This document shows positions 10,624-21,880 of a stretch of DNA of 32,710 nt, in pieces (position 1 is the stretch's first letter; the number at the start of each line of letters is the position of its first letter). The DNA lies in NCBI GenBank assembly GCA_021029095.1, contig JAJOHG010000289.1:1-32710 (forward strand), written 5' to 3'. Under the pieces are notes generated by a model, which was given only the letters and a program-made list of their open reading frames with translations, had not been told where the DNA came from and made no database searches. This DNA comes from Phellopilus nigrolimitatus. Taxonomy: Eukaryota; Basidiomycota; Agaricomycetes; Hymenochaetales; Hymenochaetaceae. Made by a program: the position numbers and the translations under genes.

Positions 10624-12334
10624 TCACAACCACGTTAACTTCGCCTTCGACACTTTTTTCTCCACCTCTTCCTTCTTCATGCCAGAGCACCCAATGATCT
10701 CCAGCTTCTCAAATCCATCCCATTTTCCCTCCTTGACTAATCTTTTCTTGAACAGTGTCACAAACGATGGCGAAAGTTCCACGTTATTCTTCAGGCGCAG
10801 TACTCGAAGAGGAGGAAGATTCGCGTCCTCCGTCAAAAGAGGTATACACCGTCGCGTTGATTCAATGGAGAGGCTTTGAAGCTTTGGTGTTTTCCAAAGG
10901 AGTTCGTCCAGATAGAGATCGGTGTCTTCAGAAAATGAATTTTCGGAGTTTTCAGAGGAAGCGTCTTCATGGCCCCCAGAGTACGAGTCTTTAACGATCA
11001 GTTCCTTAAGGGAAGGGTACCCGCATCCGAGAAGCAGTTGTAGCCATTCCGATAAGGGAGACGTCTCATCATCCTCGTCATCAACTTCGAAGGTCAGTCT
11101 TCGGAGCTTAGGGAGAACCAAAGATGGCATCAACGAAATAATGGCTCCCTTCAAATGCAATTCCAGCGACAAGCTCTCGAGATGAGGCAGTTCAACGATT
11201 ACGTCGCGACTGCGAGGGTTGTACTCGTAACCGGCGACATTCAACGAGAGGTCCTGAAGATTTTCGTACGTTTCTAAAATGGGGAGCAGAGAAGGAACAC
11301 TGCACTGTCCCATCCTGTCTATCTCTTGAGTGAACGCGAAAGTTGTAATGCATTGTTTTCCGAGGAGTGGTTTGGGTAAGTGATTGTGTGATCTCATGTG
11401 CCTCAGTCTCGGCATGTCCCATCCTCCATAGAAATCAAAAAAGGTAGACCCGCGTGGATTCTCCAAAGCGACGTAAGATTCAGCATTGAGAGTTATATTC
11501 AACGTCTCCAATGCGGGAAGAGATAGAACCCCGTATCGCTCTTTGATAGCATGATTGAAATCGCCGCTCTCAGGTTTCAAATCATTTGCATAAAGCCCAA
11601 ACATGCGCCATCGAGAGATCTGCGGAATGACGAGCTTCATAAACGCATCGATCTCGTTCGTCCAAGATGATTGACCTATCTGCACCTCCAGCTCAGCATT
11701 CTTTGAGCGCTCGAGGCGCAGACTGATCCAGTTTGATGCATGAGACTACACACGCGCGTCCAAAGCTTGGGATTGCTAAGGGAAAGCTTGCGAAAGCGAC
11801 GACTGACGTGGGAGAGAGTGACCTCGATTGTCAGTTTGAGGTCGTCTCCTGTCCTGCAGAAATAACGCATGGCATGTCCGAAAACAATCTCGATTGTCTC
11901 TTTGATTTGATTGTCCCTGGTATTGTAGAGTACGCGCTCAAAGATGTTCGAGAGTATCTCATCAGACAGCGAATGCAATCCGGGGCGGGAAGGGAGTGTT
12001 CGCGGCTCCGTCCTGAGCGAGGCCAGCCGCTCTCCGCAAGAGCGCGCGAGAAGCTCGAACGCGTCTTTCGCATTTTCGAGCGTACGAAGAGCACCTCCCT
12101 CTCCTACGTCAGACTTCTTATGAGCAGTTCTGGTTTTTCTTCTACGATTTGTGCCGCGTAAAGGGTCAAAGATATTTGCTGGCAAAGAGCGATGCGGACT
12201 CACACATCGTTAACAGCTACACCCGACCAAAGCTTTTCCATAGACACAGGCCCACGACTTTTCTGAAGGCGCGTTAGCACAGTTTGCATGATGCGAAGGG
12301 TATCTTTGGGGAGGTCGACAACGGAGGACGCCAT
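10624..12334 (-). CDS. F-box protein 1, interrupted by one frameshift
   Basis: F-box proteins link substrates to SCF (SKP1-CUL1) ubiquitin ligases. Exon 1 (12334-12204) encodes MASSVVDLPKDTLRIM through PVSMEKLWSG, the N-terminal module shared with the other two F-box genes. Exon 2 (from 12141) encodes ALRTLENAKDAFELLARSCG and the F-box region HSLSDEILSNIFERVL to HVSRRFRKLSLSNPKLWTRV. A leucine-rich C-terminal part follows (for example LPALETLNITLN, LPHLESLSLELHL, TPKLQSLSIES) and ends SKAKLTWL. At 11731-11734 the coding strand reads CATCAAACTGG where one more A would give HQNWISLRLERSK and restore the frame. The total length, one base short of a multiple of three, agrees with a single-base loss. 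It could be a young pseudogene or an assembly error in an A run. Divergent from BTB-D. Confidence 0.8.
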
Positions 12335-12875
12335 TTTGGTTTTCGTGAATGTTTGAAGTCGTTTGCCGATGAAGGTTCTGAGCCTGAGTGTTTGACTACG
12401 CGTAAGCGGAGATTGAATTTGTAGACATGCGTCGACGCGTCTTAGTCCCGACCATCCTCCGTGACGGCTTGCGTTCATTATTCGCTCGAGAGATAGATGC
12501 GACATCCACGGCGTCCTGGCCGCATGCCATTTCGTGGAACAGGTACTCGCAAAGGAGGACAAGGTCAATGTTATGCTACATATGTGCGTTGATCTATGCA
12601 TTTCCTAACAGATGCGCAACGTTAATGTGATACTACTATTTCTTTATACTTCAGAATGCATATTATCCGAGAAATAAAAAGCGAATAAAAGACGCTCGTC
12701 GAGTGATTGGTGTGATGAGCGCCTTTCCTTTTGCTCATGCGTCGAAGTCCCGAAGCGTGTCGGAGTCTGACGGGCCAAATCAGGCGTGGTAGTCACGAGG
12801 ATCCAGCAGGGGCTCGATACTTGTGCTCCGCCAGCTTCAAGTTCGCCTTTGCAGTCGCCCAGTATTCCTTGTGCC
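12335..12875. promoter_or_regulatory. Divergent intergenic region between F-box 1 and BTB-D
   Basis: 541 bases separate the two start codons, which point away from each other, so both promoters must lie here. I see no convincing TATA box or repeated element. An upstream in-frame ATG for BTB-D exists at 12786, so the usable promoter could be shorter. Shared control of two ubiquitin-ligase adaptors is an inference from position only. Confidence 0.5.
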
Positions 12876-13962
12876 ATGGATTCTGAAAGCAAAGACGCGT
12901 GCAGCATAGTATCAGAGTATCCTATCGAGACAGATAAAGGCATGAGTCACAACGAAACCCCTCGTGCGATCCAAGACTATCAAGATTCGGAATTTAGTTT
13001 CAGTATGAAATCCATACGGAGGGACGACAGATACTACTTCTCCCTCATAATCTTTCAAGTGAGTCCCTTCTTACTACTGTCAGATCGAATGATTATCATG
13101 GCTTAAAGTTCTTCTTTTCTTAAGGTCGAAAACTGCTTGTTCAGGGTCCCACGTAATGCATTTGAAGATCAATCGCCGATATTCCGAGACATGTTCGCGG
13201 TCCCAACGTTTGGCCGCGAGGGTGATAATGATGAGAACCCTATTCGTTTGGAGGGAATAAAACAGTCGGCGTTCCGGAACCTCCTGGAGGTCCTTTATCC
13301 GTTGTGAATCCAATTATCTCATTATCGCTTTTTGTGTAGTTGCTGATGCCGAATGCTCCTTACAGAAAACATTCTGGAGAGCATGGAAAGAAACCTCTCG
13401 GCTTCTTGTAGGTCTTTTTCTCATTGTAAACGCACTTTTCTCGAACAAGCTTGAGAACGTTTGCTTCAACATCATTGACCCTCTCTTCTAAAGAAGTAGC
13501 ACTGCAATGAGAGTCGATGAATGGTCGCAAGAACAATGGACCGCAGTTTTGGACCTCGCGCACATGTGGCAATTCGAAACCGTACGGAACATGGCCATCA
13601 CGAAGCTGCAACTGTTCGGCATAGATGAAGTGCAGAAAGTCGAGATGGCACATAAATACGAGATCAAGGAGTGGTATGCGCCATCTTACCTCGCCCTTGC
13701 GAAGCGGGCGCAGCCACTGACGGTCGTGGAGGCTGCTCGCGTTCGGTACGACGTTGCAATAAAGATCGCGCAGGTTCGGGAGAAGAGGCTACAGCGTAAG
13801 CTTCAGCTCGACGAGCTCGACACTATTTTCCCAAAAGGTGCCAAGAAAGTAAAGAAGGGCAAGAAGCTCACAGACATTCCCGACTTTCATTGGCAACCTA
13901 TGGCAGGAATGGAGGACGATCTGCAGATGAGCGAGGATGTAAGGCGCGTCTTGGACTGCTAG
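12876..13962 (+). CDS. BTB/POZ-domain protein (BTB-D)
   Basis: Three exons (12876-13058, 13125-13303, 13500-13962) give 274 residues in frame. The start MDSESKDACSIV was chosen by comparison with BTB-A; an in-frame ATG at 12786 would add 30 residues. The BTB fold runs from SIRRDDRYYFSLIIFQ across intron 1 into VENCLFRVPRNAFEDQSPIF and ends at LLEVLYP. The C-terminal helices contain DLAHMWQFETVRNMAITKLQ, EIKEWYAPSYLALAKRAQPL and AIKIAQVREKRLQRKLQ, followed by a lysine-rich stretch (AKKVKKGKKL). Intron 2 can use gttgtg (13301) or gtgaat (13304); both keep frame, and the second is the better donor. It is close to BTB-A but on the other strand and not part of the tandem duplication. A CUL3-adaptor role is inferred. 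Confidence 0.85.
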
Positions 13963-14803
13963 CTTTGTATAAAGAGTGTCACAATATTCCCATAATACTT
14001 CTTGCTTATGCCTGCTTCCTAACGCCGAAAGAACGCTTCGGATATACGGGATTGAGCATGGACATCGCCCGTCTCAATCCCAATGTGAAATGTCTGACAG
14101 AAATGACGAAGCTTCAGCATTCAATGGCAAGTTTTCAGCCATTACTCTTAGTAACTTCTCTTAGTAATTATCCCGGCATGAATCCTTGGATGGAAATATT
14201 TTAGTGTCCTTGTCAGGTTTACAGATAGGAAACACCAAGCATCCTGTAGTATTTTCAAAGTGCCTAAAAGACATCCAACTTTCAAATGCCTAAGGTCTAA
14301 AGTGGAGATTGAATCTTCGCTTTCCTCGTGACCAGAAAACAATTCATCGACTTTCAGCACAGCGAATCTGAACGACACCTTTGCTATCAACCGAAAAGCA
14401 AGGAACGATATGCAATGTAATTATAATTAAAAAAACTATGATGCTAAAAGTATGGCGCTAACAAACCCGAAGGAAAGTACAGCGAAGGCAATACGGGTGC
14501 TGAGTAGAATGGGTCATTGTCGTGTGCGAGTCGTGGGCGCATGGGATAGCGGGGTTCGTGATATGCAAGTGGACACTAAGATACAGTATGTATAAAATAC
14601 CGTGCAAGCTGAGAACAAAGAGAACGAGCGGTGATGGTTGCGTTGCGAGACAAGAGGCGGAATGTGTATGGTCGGATAAGTTATGGTCAGAACGACGACT
14701 GGGAGATGCACTCCGTGGACTGCCCGCAGCTGCGACAGGACGGTTGGAACGCGTTGAATGATGGCTGATTTAGACCTGCGTAGTTACGCATAGGACGCCC
14801 GTT
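13963..14803. other. Convergent intergenic region, no gene seen
   Basis: BTB-D (plus) ends at 13962 and the next gene (minus) ends at 14804, so this should be two facing 3' regions. It is AT-rich near 14410-14450. The short frames present have no recognisable domain. The sequence just after the BTB-D stop does not preserve the longer C-terminal tail seen in the BTB-A relic. Confidence 0.5.
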
Positions 14804-16273
14804 TCATGTCGTCCCCATACGCTTGAAACCCGGACGCGAAAGCGCGGGCGCCTGCGCCTGCGGCACGTAACCGTGCTCAGCATGGCCGCAGCCGAGCGCG
14901 AATCCGAGCTCGTCCGCGCCCGCCACAGACGCCGCCCTGCGGGGCTGCTGCTGCCGCTGGTGCTCCTGGACCGGCATCCCGCCCGCCTCTCGCGCAAACT
15001 CAGCGCCGTGCGGCGGCGCGGAGCGCACGTAGCCGTCGCGTGTGCGGCGCACATAGTCGCGCGCCTCGGGTGACTCGGGCGTGGGGAAGTTGTACGGCGC
15101 CTCGTACGGGCGGGTGCGCGGCGCGGTCACGGGCACCGTCTCAGCTCTGCTGCTGCTGCGCGATTGCGAGAGGGGGCGCAGACAGAGGGACCGCTGCCGC
15201 GACGTACGTCGTTCGCCTGACTCGCTGTTGCGTTGTTGTCGTTGGGCATAGTGCTCGCTTTCGCTTAGATTCTGCGCGGTCTCCGAGTCCCACTTCTTCG
15301 GCTTTTCAGAAAACACCTCCCTGGCCTTCTCTTTGCCTTTAACCTTGAGCCTCGAGACTTCAGAACGGCAAACATGAGTGAATGAGACGATATCAGACGT
15401 CAAGGGCTACTTACAATACGACGGCTTCCTCGATTTCTCTCTCCGGCCAGTCGGGCTCTCCGAGCCCTCGGGTGCAAAGTCTTCAGCGTCGAGATCCGAC
15501 AAAGGCGTGAGCGCCTGCGGAGGCGAGTACGTGAACGACCTCCGCGCAGACGGCGGGGTCAAAGGTAGGAATGAGGATTCAGATCCGGAGCGCGTGGGCG
15601 TCGTAGGACGCTTCGACGACGAACGGCGGAAGCCGAAGAACGTGCTCGCGCGTTGCAGCGCGCGCGGCCTGCGGTCCGCGTCTCGGTTGCGCTCTTGCTG
15701 TTCGTCCAAGCGATGTTCATGAGGCGGACTCAGAGGCACAGGGTGCGGGTAATGCACGCCGAGTTCGCTCGAGGAGCGCGGGGTGAACGTGAGGGAGGCG
15801 GGCGCGGACGACGTCGCGTCCAGGGACAGAGGTCTAGCATTCATGTCATTGCTGGACACGCGCTCACAGGAGGACGATGCAGAAGCCGAGGTGCTTGCAT
15901 GCTTCGTGCAGTGTTCCGGGGAGCACATGTGGCGCATGCGATTTCCACTGCCTCGTGGAGACGGAACGGATACGCCCCACTGGAGGGAAGGCGTGGCGAG
16001 CCTCCTTGGTGACTGTTCACCATGAAAGCGTCGACTTGCCTCAGCATGCGATGTAGACGAGACCGATAAAGTTGCATTGGTGGCACCAGTGGCAACGGAG
16101 TCTGCAGACTCTACGGGGCTAGCCGTGGTATCGACCGGTAACTTGCTCCTCCTACGAGACGGGCTGCTCTTCCGGTGCTCCAGCGAGTGCTGAACAGGCA
16201 TTGGTGTTTGTAAATGAGGGAGAAACGTGGTTACGACTGGCGCTAGGATGCTCTTGGGATCGAACCATCTCAT
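14804..16273 (-). CDS. Ser/Pro/Arg-rich protein of unknown function
   Basis: Two exons (16273-15415 and 15357-14804) join in frame through a GTAAGT...CTGAAG intron to 470 residues if the first in-frame ATG (MRWFDPKSIL) is used. The open frame continues upstream to about 16490 without a Met, and reads through a hydrophobic stretch (LLVPLCFAALPLLV), so a further 5' exon is possible. The protein is mostly low-complexity. Visible features are RKSSPSRRRSKLP, a phosphorylation-like cluster STFFGFRRSSSKRPTTPTRS, the acidic SDLDAEDFAPEGSESP, and a Gln/Arg-rich C-terminus ending FKRMGTT. I recognise no domain. Third-position GC bias and the continuous frame support real coding. It might be a basidiomycete-specific, disordered regulatory protein; I do not assign a role. 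Confidence 0.6.
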
Positions 16274-16849
16274 CAAGAGACGCCGGGAATGACATGGACA
16301 AAGGGACGCACCAAAAAGAACCCGAAGGCCGCCATTGAGAACCCTACAATGCACACACCGAATCGCCGCGCATCCACGTCCATCACGATAGTAGACCGCA
16401 CCGAGCAGCTCAGGATTCCAACGTACTAGGAGAGGCAGAGCAGCAAAGCAAAGGGGAACCAACAGCACGCAGATAATTTTGAGAGACGAATTTTCATATC
16501 ATATCAAGACAGCCCGCCACACAAGGTGTTAATTTTGCAGAATCGAACGACAGTGTGCCAATGCAGTGAGGTCTTACGACGGGCCGCGGTTCCTAGGTGA
16601 TCTATTTTGCTCTGGCAAGATGTCGTACGACAAAGACTGCGGAAAAGTGGTAGATCAGATCAACTTGCTTTTTGGGCACTTTGCTGGCTGAGAGCGGCGT
16701 GAAGACGGACAAGTCTCGGAGTCGCAATATAACAGAAAGGGAAACAGAGAGCAGCCACGCAGCATCGCAGATAGATGGCATATTTGAGACAGACGCGCCG
16801 CGGGAGAATGAAGTGAGTGAGAATGATTAAGAAGAGTCTTACGAGTTTC

Positions 16850-17061
16850 AGATTATTGCACTCGGTGCCCGAATAGCCGCGTCGCACATCGCCCCGCTCG
16901 CCGCACAGAGAAACAAAAAATGACGAGAATGAACCATCATAAGCACATCTCAGCGCGTTTTCTTTGGCAACAAAGCCAGCTGCAGCCTCGTAGTCTGCAG
17001 TCGTGTTCATCGCGCAGATCAAAGACATAATCCGAGCAACCCGTAACTTTTCCTTTGTCAC
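16850..17061 (-). other. Possible upstream exon, unassigned
   Basis: The minus strand is open from about 17061 to the donor-like GTAAGA near 16848. It reads MSLICAMNTTADYEAAAGFV, then CAYDGSFSSFFVSLCGERGD and GYSGTECNNLK. Residue use looks protein-like and the end coincides with a plausible splice donor, so it may be a 5' exon of the gene at 14804-16273 or of a separate small gene. I could not find an acceptor that joins it convincingly. Confidence 0.3.
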
Positions 17062-17088
17062 AGCTTTCGACCCGTGTCTTGGCCTATC

Positions 17089-17090
<2 letters not shown>

Positions 17091-17120
<30 letters not shown>
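17091..17120. repeat. Homopolymer T(30)
   Basis: An uninterrupted run of thirty T lies 240 bases upstream of the SYO1 start. It may be a poly(dA:dT) promoter tract, which excludes nucleosomes in fungi, or the A-tail of a decayed retroposed sequence on the minus strand. The exact length is unreliable in any assembly. Confidence 0.9.
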
Positions 17121-17124
<4 letters not shown>

Positions 17125-17359
17125 GAAGAAATTTTCCATGGACTCACAACAAACATATAATCATTTTCAAGACCCGTTATCTTAGTCATCGCATTCGCTG
17201 GGCGGCGGTCGTTGTCGGTCACAGCGGTATTCCCACGGCTGCTACAGTACATGCATGTATACAACCGGTGTTTGCCGGACCATGCTGAAATTTTGAAGTC
17301 CCAGTTGTCCTGGCACATACAGCGTGCTCGACACGCCGCTACCGACGACGACCTCGACG

Positions 17360-20082
17360 ATGGGCAAATCACAGAAAAAGCGCGCGGCAAGGCGACACAA
17401 TCCCGTGCGCGTGCCGGACTCGCATCTGCCGACGGGCCTCGAAGCCGCGGCGTCGACCTCGTCGCGGAAGGACTCCGTGCTGCCCATAATCCAAAAAGTA
17501 TGTGTGTGCGCTGCACTCGGCCGACTGCCCCGTAAACTCGGATTCTTCCTTCTGATGTATTATTTTACATGTTTAGATAGAGAGCGTAGATGCTCAGGAA
17601 CGAACGTGGGCGTGCTCGGCCGTCTCGAATCTCATCCAAAACGATCCGTCGACACGGAGGCTACTGCAGGGCAAGAACATCGTCGGCGTATTGACCAACA
17701 GGCTCTCGGACAGCGTAGAAGAGGTGGTTGTTCAGGCCGCAGGTGCTCTAAGGTGTGTCAACGAATCGTCCCTCGCCGCGCCCTGAAGTCGGCTGAGCTT
17801 ACGGTCTAGAAATCTATGCATAGATGGAGGGTTTGATATCTGCGCAGAGATGTACAACAAAAACATTCTCGCGCCGCTGAGGACCTTCATTCCAAAGGCA
17901 GTCTACCTTTCCTTCCTTTCCCTAATTCGTACGCGTCTAACACATCTCGTAAATTTCATAGATCTCAACAGCTCTCCACCAACTTATCACCTCCCCCAAG
18001 TCCGCACCCGAAAACGCATCGGAGCTGGCGTACGAGCTCGCAGAGAACGTGATTACCCTGATCTGGTGTCTATCGTGAGCGCCCTCCTTTCTCGCGTGTG
18101 ACGCCGGCCGCGCCTCTAAGAAAACCAGAGAGACGTCGAACAAGGCGCTGAACGCAATCAACGAGATCCACCTCGTCCCCTTCCTCATGGCCTTCCTCGA
18201 GAACCGTGAGAAGCTGCCGTCGCGGACGGTCGCTGCCGCCGGTGAGCGCCTCCCACCCTGACCCCTTACTTGACTTTCGTCGGGTTCTGATATATGCGCC
18301 TTGGACCCGCAGCGCAGTGCTTGTACGTCCTAACAGATGACAACGCACCCCCCATCGAGGAACTCCGCGCCAACTCCTCGTACACGTCATGTCTGCTTGC
18401 CGTCACCCGAGCAGATTCGGCACCAGTACCGACGTCTACAGAGGCGCTCGAGATGGCCGAGGATAGGCTAGTGTCCGTCAGAATCCTGTCTGCCGGTACG
18501 AGCTCGAATATCAGTTCCATGAAATAGAAGTGCGACTAAATAGGTACCAGGTATCCTGAGGAATATCGCGCCTGTGCCAGCCCCATCGGCGGCGTCGACG
18601 GTCGACATCGACCGAGACGTTATCCTGCCGCTCGTGACGCCGATACTCACTTCGATTTCCTTGGCGGAGGCGTCCGATAGGGTATTCCAGCTCGTCTCCG
18701 CAGAGGTGCGCGATCTCGTAATGTCTTTTTGCTTTTGTAAAACTATTCAACAAAATGGCAAATAGGAAGAAGAGCCGAAGGTGGAGAAACTCTCGCTCAA
18801 GCACACCCCGAAGTCGGATCACAAATCGCCGGGCGAGCGCGAGCTCGAACGGATCGAGGCGCGACTGCGCAATGTGCAGTTGAGCCTGGAGATCCTGACC
18901 GGCGTGTGTGCGACGCTGCCTGACCCAGACCCCGTATCCGAAGCCGACGAAGTTGAGATCGAAGACGACGGTATGCACATGAATGTCGTACTTTTCCTCA
19001 CACCACTAAACTGTTGTGTGTTATAGAGCTAGAGGGCGAAGGCGACGAGGCGATGGACACAGACCAACAACCGCCAGTCGAACCCGAAGCGCCAAAAGCG
19101 AACGGCGCCCCGCCCCCCGCGCCCCCCATCCTCCCTACCATCCTCGTCCCGCTACTCACGCTCATCCAGCCAACGGCGCTCTCCTTCCCACCCGTCCCGC
19201 CGAGCTCCGCAGCGCCCACACTACCTCCCGTGCACCCGCCTACAACGTCCGCCCTCGGCGCGATCCACGTTGGTGCGCTCGAGTGCCTCAACAACGTGTT
19301 CCTTGCGCTCGCGCACGCAGGCGACAGCAGCGCCGCACCGGTGGTGCGCAGCGATGCAGACGCGGGCGCCCGCGTGTGGGACGCGCTGTGGGCAGCACTG
19401 GGAGCGGTCGGGCTCGAGGGCGGGCGTGGGCAGGAACGCAGGAGGGAAATGTGGGAGGTCGCGGTTGGTGTCATGTGGGGCGTCGGCGGGATATGGAGGG
19501 CATACATCGTGCGTTGCTTCGCGTTTGTGTTTGGATGCTGTGTTAACGCTGACACTTGTTTTCTTCTTTTTCTGTGTAACGACAGGTACCGACTGAAGAG
19601 CAGGTGAAGCTTCTGATGCAGCTATGCGACGCATCTTCAGACGAGAAAGTCAAGGTCAAGTGTATAGGCGCACTCGAATGCCTCGCACAGCACCCCGAGT
19701 CGATCGAGGCCAATCGCGTATGTACAAACCCTCGTCTCCTCCGATCCCTACTACTAACTGCAAATTATGTGAGCAGATAATTGCCACATATCTCCTCACA
19801 CTCGCCTCCTCCGGCCCTGGCCCATCTCTATCGCCCGAGCCAATCCTCCAGGCCGCCTCCGCGCTGATCGACATCTACTCTGACGAGACCGCGCCGTACG
19901 ACGTGAACTTCCGGCAAGGCGGGTTCCTTCAAGCACTCGTAGGCTGTGTGGACAGCGTGAAGCGGGCGGTGAGGGGAGTCGACAGGAAGAGGGAGGGCGG
20001 TCGGGCGCTGAGATCGCGCGGGGAGGAGATACTTGAGAACCTGAAGGCGTTTGTCAAATACCGAAGGAATCTCAAGCTGTAG
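17360..20082 (+). CDS. SYO1: SYO1 homologue, HEAT/ARM-repeat ribosomal import chaperone
   Basis: Syo1 is a transport adaptor that carries ribosomal proteins uL18 and uL5 together into the nucleus with Kap104 for 5S RNP assembly. Eleven exons (17360-17497, 17577-17752, 17810-17897, 17962-18074, 18129-18241, 18313-18495, 18551-18705, 18766-18970, 19027-19508, 19586-19717, 19777-20082) join to 696 residues without a break. The N-terminus MGKSQKKRAARRHNPVRVPD is the basic, conserved SYO1 start. The helical repeats contain AVSNLIQNDPSTRRLLQGKN, NILAPLRTFIPK, ETSNKALNAINEIHLVPFL and ILRNIAPV. An acidic insert (EIEDDELEGEGDEAMDT) precedes a Pro-rich loop. The end is YDVNFRQGGFLQALVGCVDS and FVKYRRNLKL. 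Intron 3 lacks an ordinary donor after FIPK: it is either GC-AG (17898) or a weak gtctac at 17901 that adds one Ala. The last intron has a perfect ctaac branch site. Confidence 0.95.
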
Positions 20083-20340
20083 CATTTTATTTCGTGTTGC
20101 CATGTGTTGTTCGATGTCTGTTTTCGTTAATGTTCACTGGAGTCTCCTTATAGACATGTTTTTCGTTACTAAAAAGGCTCCGGAACTGGGTTCTTGAAAG
20201 TACTTAAGTAAAGCGATATGTCAAGAATTTCTGGGGTTGGATCAAGCCACACTGTACATATACAGCTACGTTTCAATTATAATATAAAAACACTTCACGA
20301 GGATTTTGCTAGAAGTAGAAATATTGGATGGATAAGTTCT

Positions 20341-21844
20341 TTATGTTGTACGAAAAATAATCAGTAGGCCATCCATTAGCAACAAATTAATCCCTGATTT
20401 GTGTGTCAAAGACAAGGAACGAAGGGGAGGAAGGGGTAGGGAATACACCGCGGTACTGGCGAACGAATTTGGCGTGTCTAAGCTGAGGTTCTGCATGTTT
20501 GGAAACTTCTCAAAGATTGTGCAGAGATCGAACGCGCAGTGCGTGTAGTCTTGGTGAATGAAGGTAAAGTCCTTAACAGAGGGACACCCCTTCGTAGAGA
20601 TGAGGTCTAGCCATTTCCTCATAGGAAGCTGGTCGTCCTCGCTGACGTCAATGGATAGTTTCGTGAGTGCCGGCATCCAAACGGACGTCATCATTACTTC
20701 GAGAGCCTCGGGAAATACTGTTGTAAGTTCAAAACTCTCCACTTTCGGGAGTACTATGCGGTCGGCTAAGCCCGCATCGTTATTAGCGTAGCCCGTGAGC
20801 TCGAGGGACAACTCTGTAAGGTTGTCTAAAGAACTCAAGAAGTCCATTAGTTTTTGGATATCGAGTTCGCCGGAGGTCCAATGATTTGTGAAGGTAAAAG
20901 ATGTTACAGTTTTTGAACCGCGTATGGCATTGGGAGGGATGTGGTGCGTCATATTTACGTGACGAAGTTTTGGCATATCCCAGCTTTTGTAGAATTCGAA
21001 ATCGTCAAAATTAGTATTGTCGAAATCCATATCGGGGTCCGTAAGCGCTTCGAGGGACATTTCGAAGAAAGTTAAAGCAGGGAGTGTCAGGCTTGCAAAC
21101 TGTTTCTTCAGTTTTTGACTGAACGTGCGGTAAGTGGTCCGTAATTCAAGCGTCATCAACCTGAAGCTCTGCCATCGGCGGGCATGCGGGATCACCTGTT
21201 GCGCGAAGCGTGCAATTGATCTACGCCAAGTATTGCTGTGGATACTAACTGCAAGCCCCGCAGATTTTGATCTCAACAAGTTAATCGCAACCCATTTCCT
21301 AGACATATTATTGGTTACATGCGACCAAAGTTTCGGCAGGCCAAGAGAGACGGATCGAAAACGTCGACAGACATGGGAAATGCAATGCTCGGGTGTCACC
21401 CGGGCGTAGCCGTCTCTCTCGAGGAGCAAGTTTTCAAAAATGAGCGCGAGGATGTCGTCAGAAAGGGAGAGAATTCCGAAATGAAGGAAATACGGTTGCA
21501 TCTCCTCCTTCAGCGAGCTCAGCCTCTGCTCGCATGAGCGTGCCAGTAAAAACAGTGCATTTTTGGTGGCTTCCAGCTGGCGAAAAACTAGTTTTGTGCT
21601 GTTCAAGGCCGAGCCAAGGGAGCCGACGTCGTGAAATCTGAACAGTGCGTACAGAAGGGTTATTCAAGGGTACCGGAACATGAGCGACGACGAAGACTCA
21701 CGAAAGCTTGGTAACATCTACCTGATCTCCTAGCGCCCAAAGCTCTTCCGCACTGACAGGATCATTGCTCCCGCGTATCTGAGTGAGAGCTCCCTCGATT
21801 ATGTGCAGGGTGTTTTCGTCGATACTGATGTCCGAGCCGGCCAT
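20341..21844 (-). CDS. F-box protein 2, C-terminally shortened
   Basis: Two exons (21844-21702, 21637-20341) give 479 residues. The start MAGSDISIDENTLHII was chosen because the sister gene has an in-frame stop just upstream of the same Met; an upstream ATG at 21892 would add 16 residues. Residues 1-48 form the separate N-terminal module (PVSAEELWALGDQVDVTKLS). Then come a helical stretch (STKLVFRQLEATKNALFLLA), the F-box (about 98-150: GILSLSDDILALIFENLLLE to CRRFRSVSLGLPKLWSHV), and leucine-rich segments (TLPALTFFEMSLEAL, NLTELSLELTGYANN, MPALTKLSIDV, LPPLRSLSLTHK). A role as an SCF substrate receptor is inferred. Compared with F-box 3 the C-terminus diverges after LTHKSG and stops about 35 residues early. 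It is a tandem paralogue of F-box 3. Confidence 0.87.
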
Positions 21845-21874
21845 TTGAACTGTCGTGGTTGAAGAGGGATGGTT

Positions 21875-21880
21875 CACGTG
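21875..21880. promoter_or_regulatory. CACGTG palindrome upstream of F-box 2
   Basis: The E-box-like palindrome lies 31 bases above the F-box 2 ATG, inside a block (tgtcgtggttga...atggttcacgtg) that is also conserved upstream of F-box 3. Such sites bind bHLH factors in fungi; function here is inferred from conservation only. Confidence 0.45.

Noticed and set aside
17058..17516. 152-codon minus-strand frame with a lysine run
   Set aside because: The lysines come from the T(30) run and the rest is antisense to SYO1 exon 1.
18998..19555. 185-codon minus-strand frame, Ser/Gly/Ala-rich
   Set aside because: It is antisense to the large SYO1 exon 9, whose frame continues correctly into both neighbouring exons.
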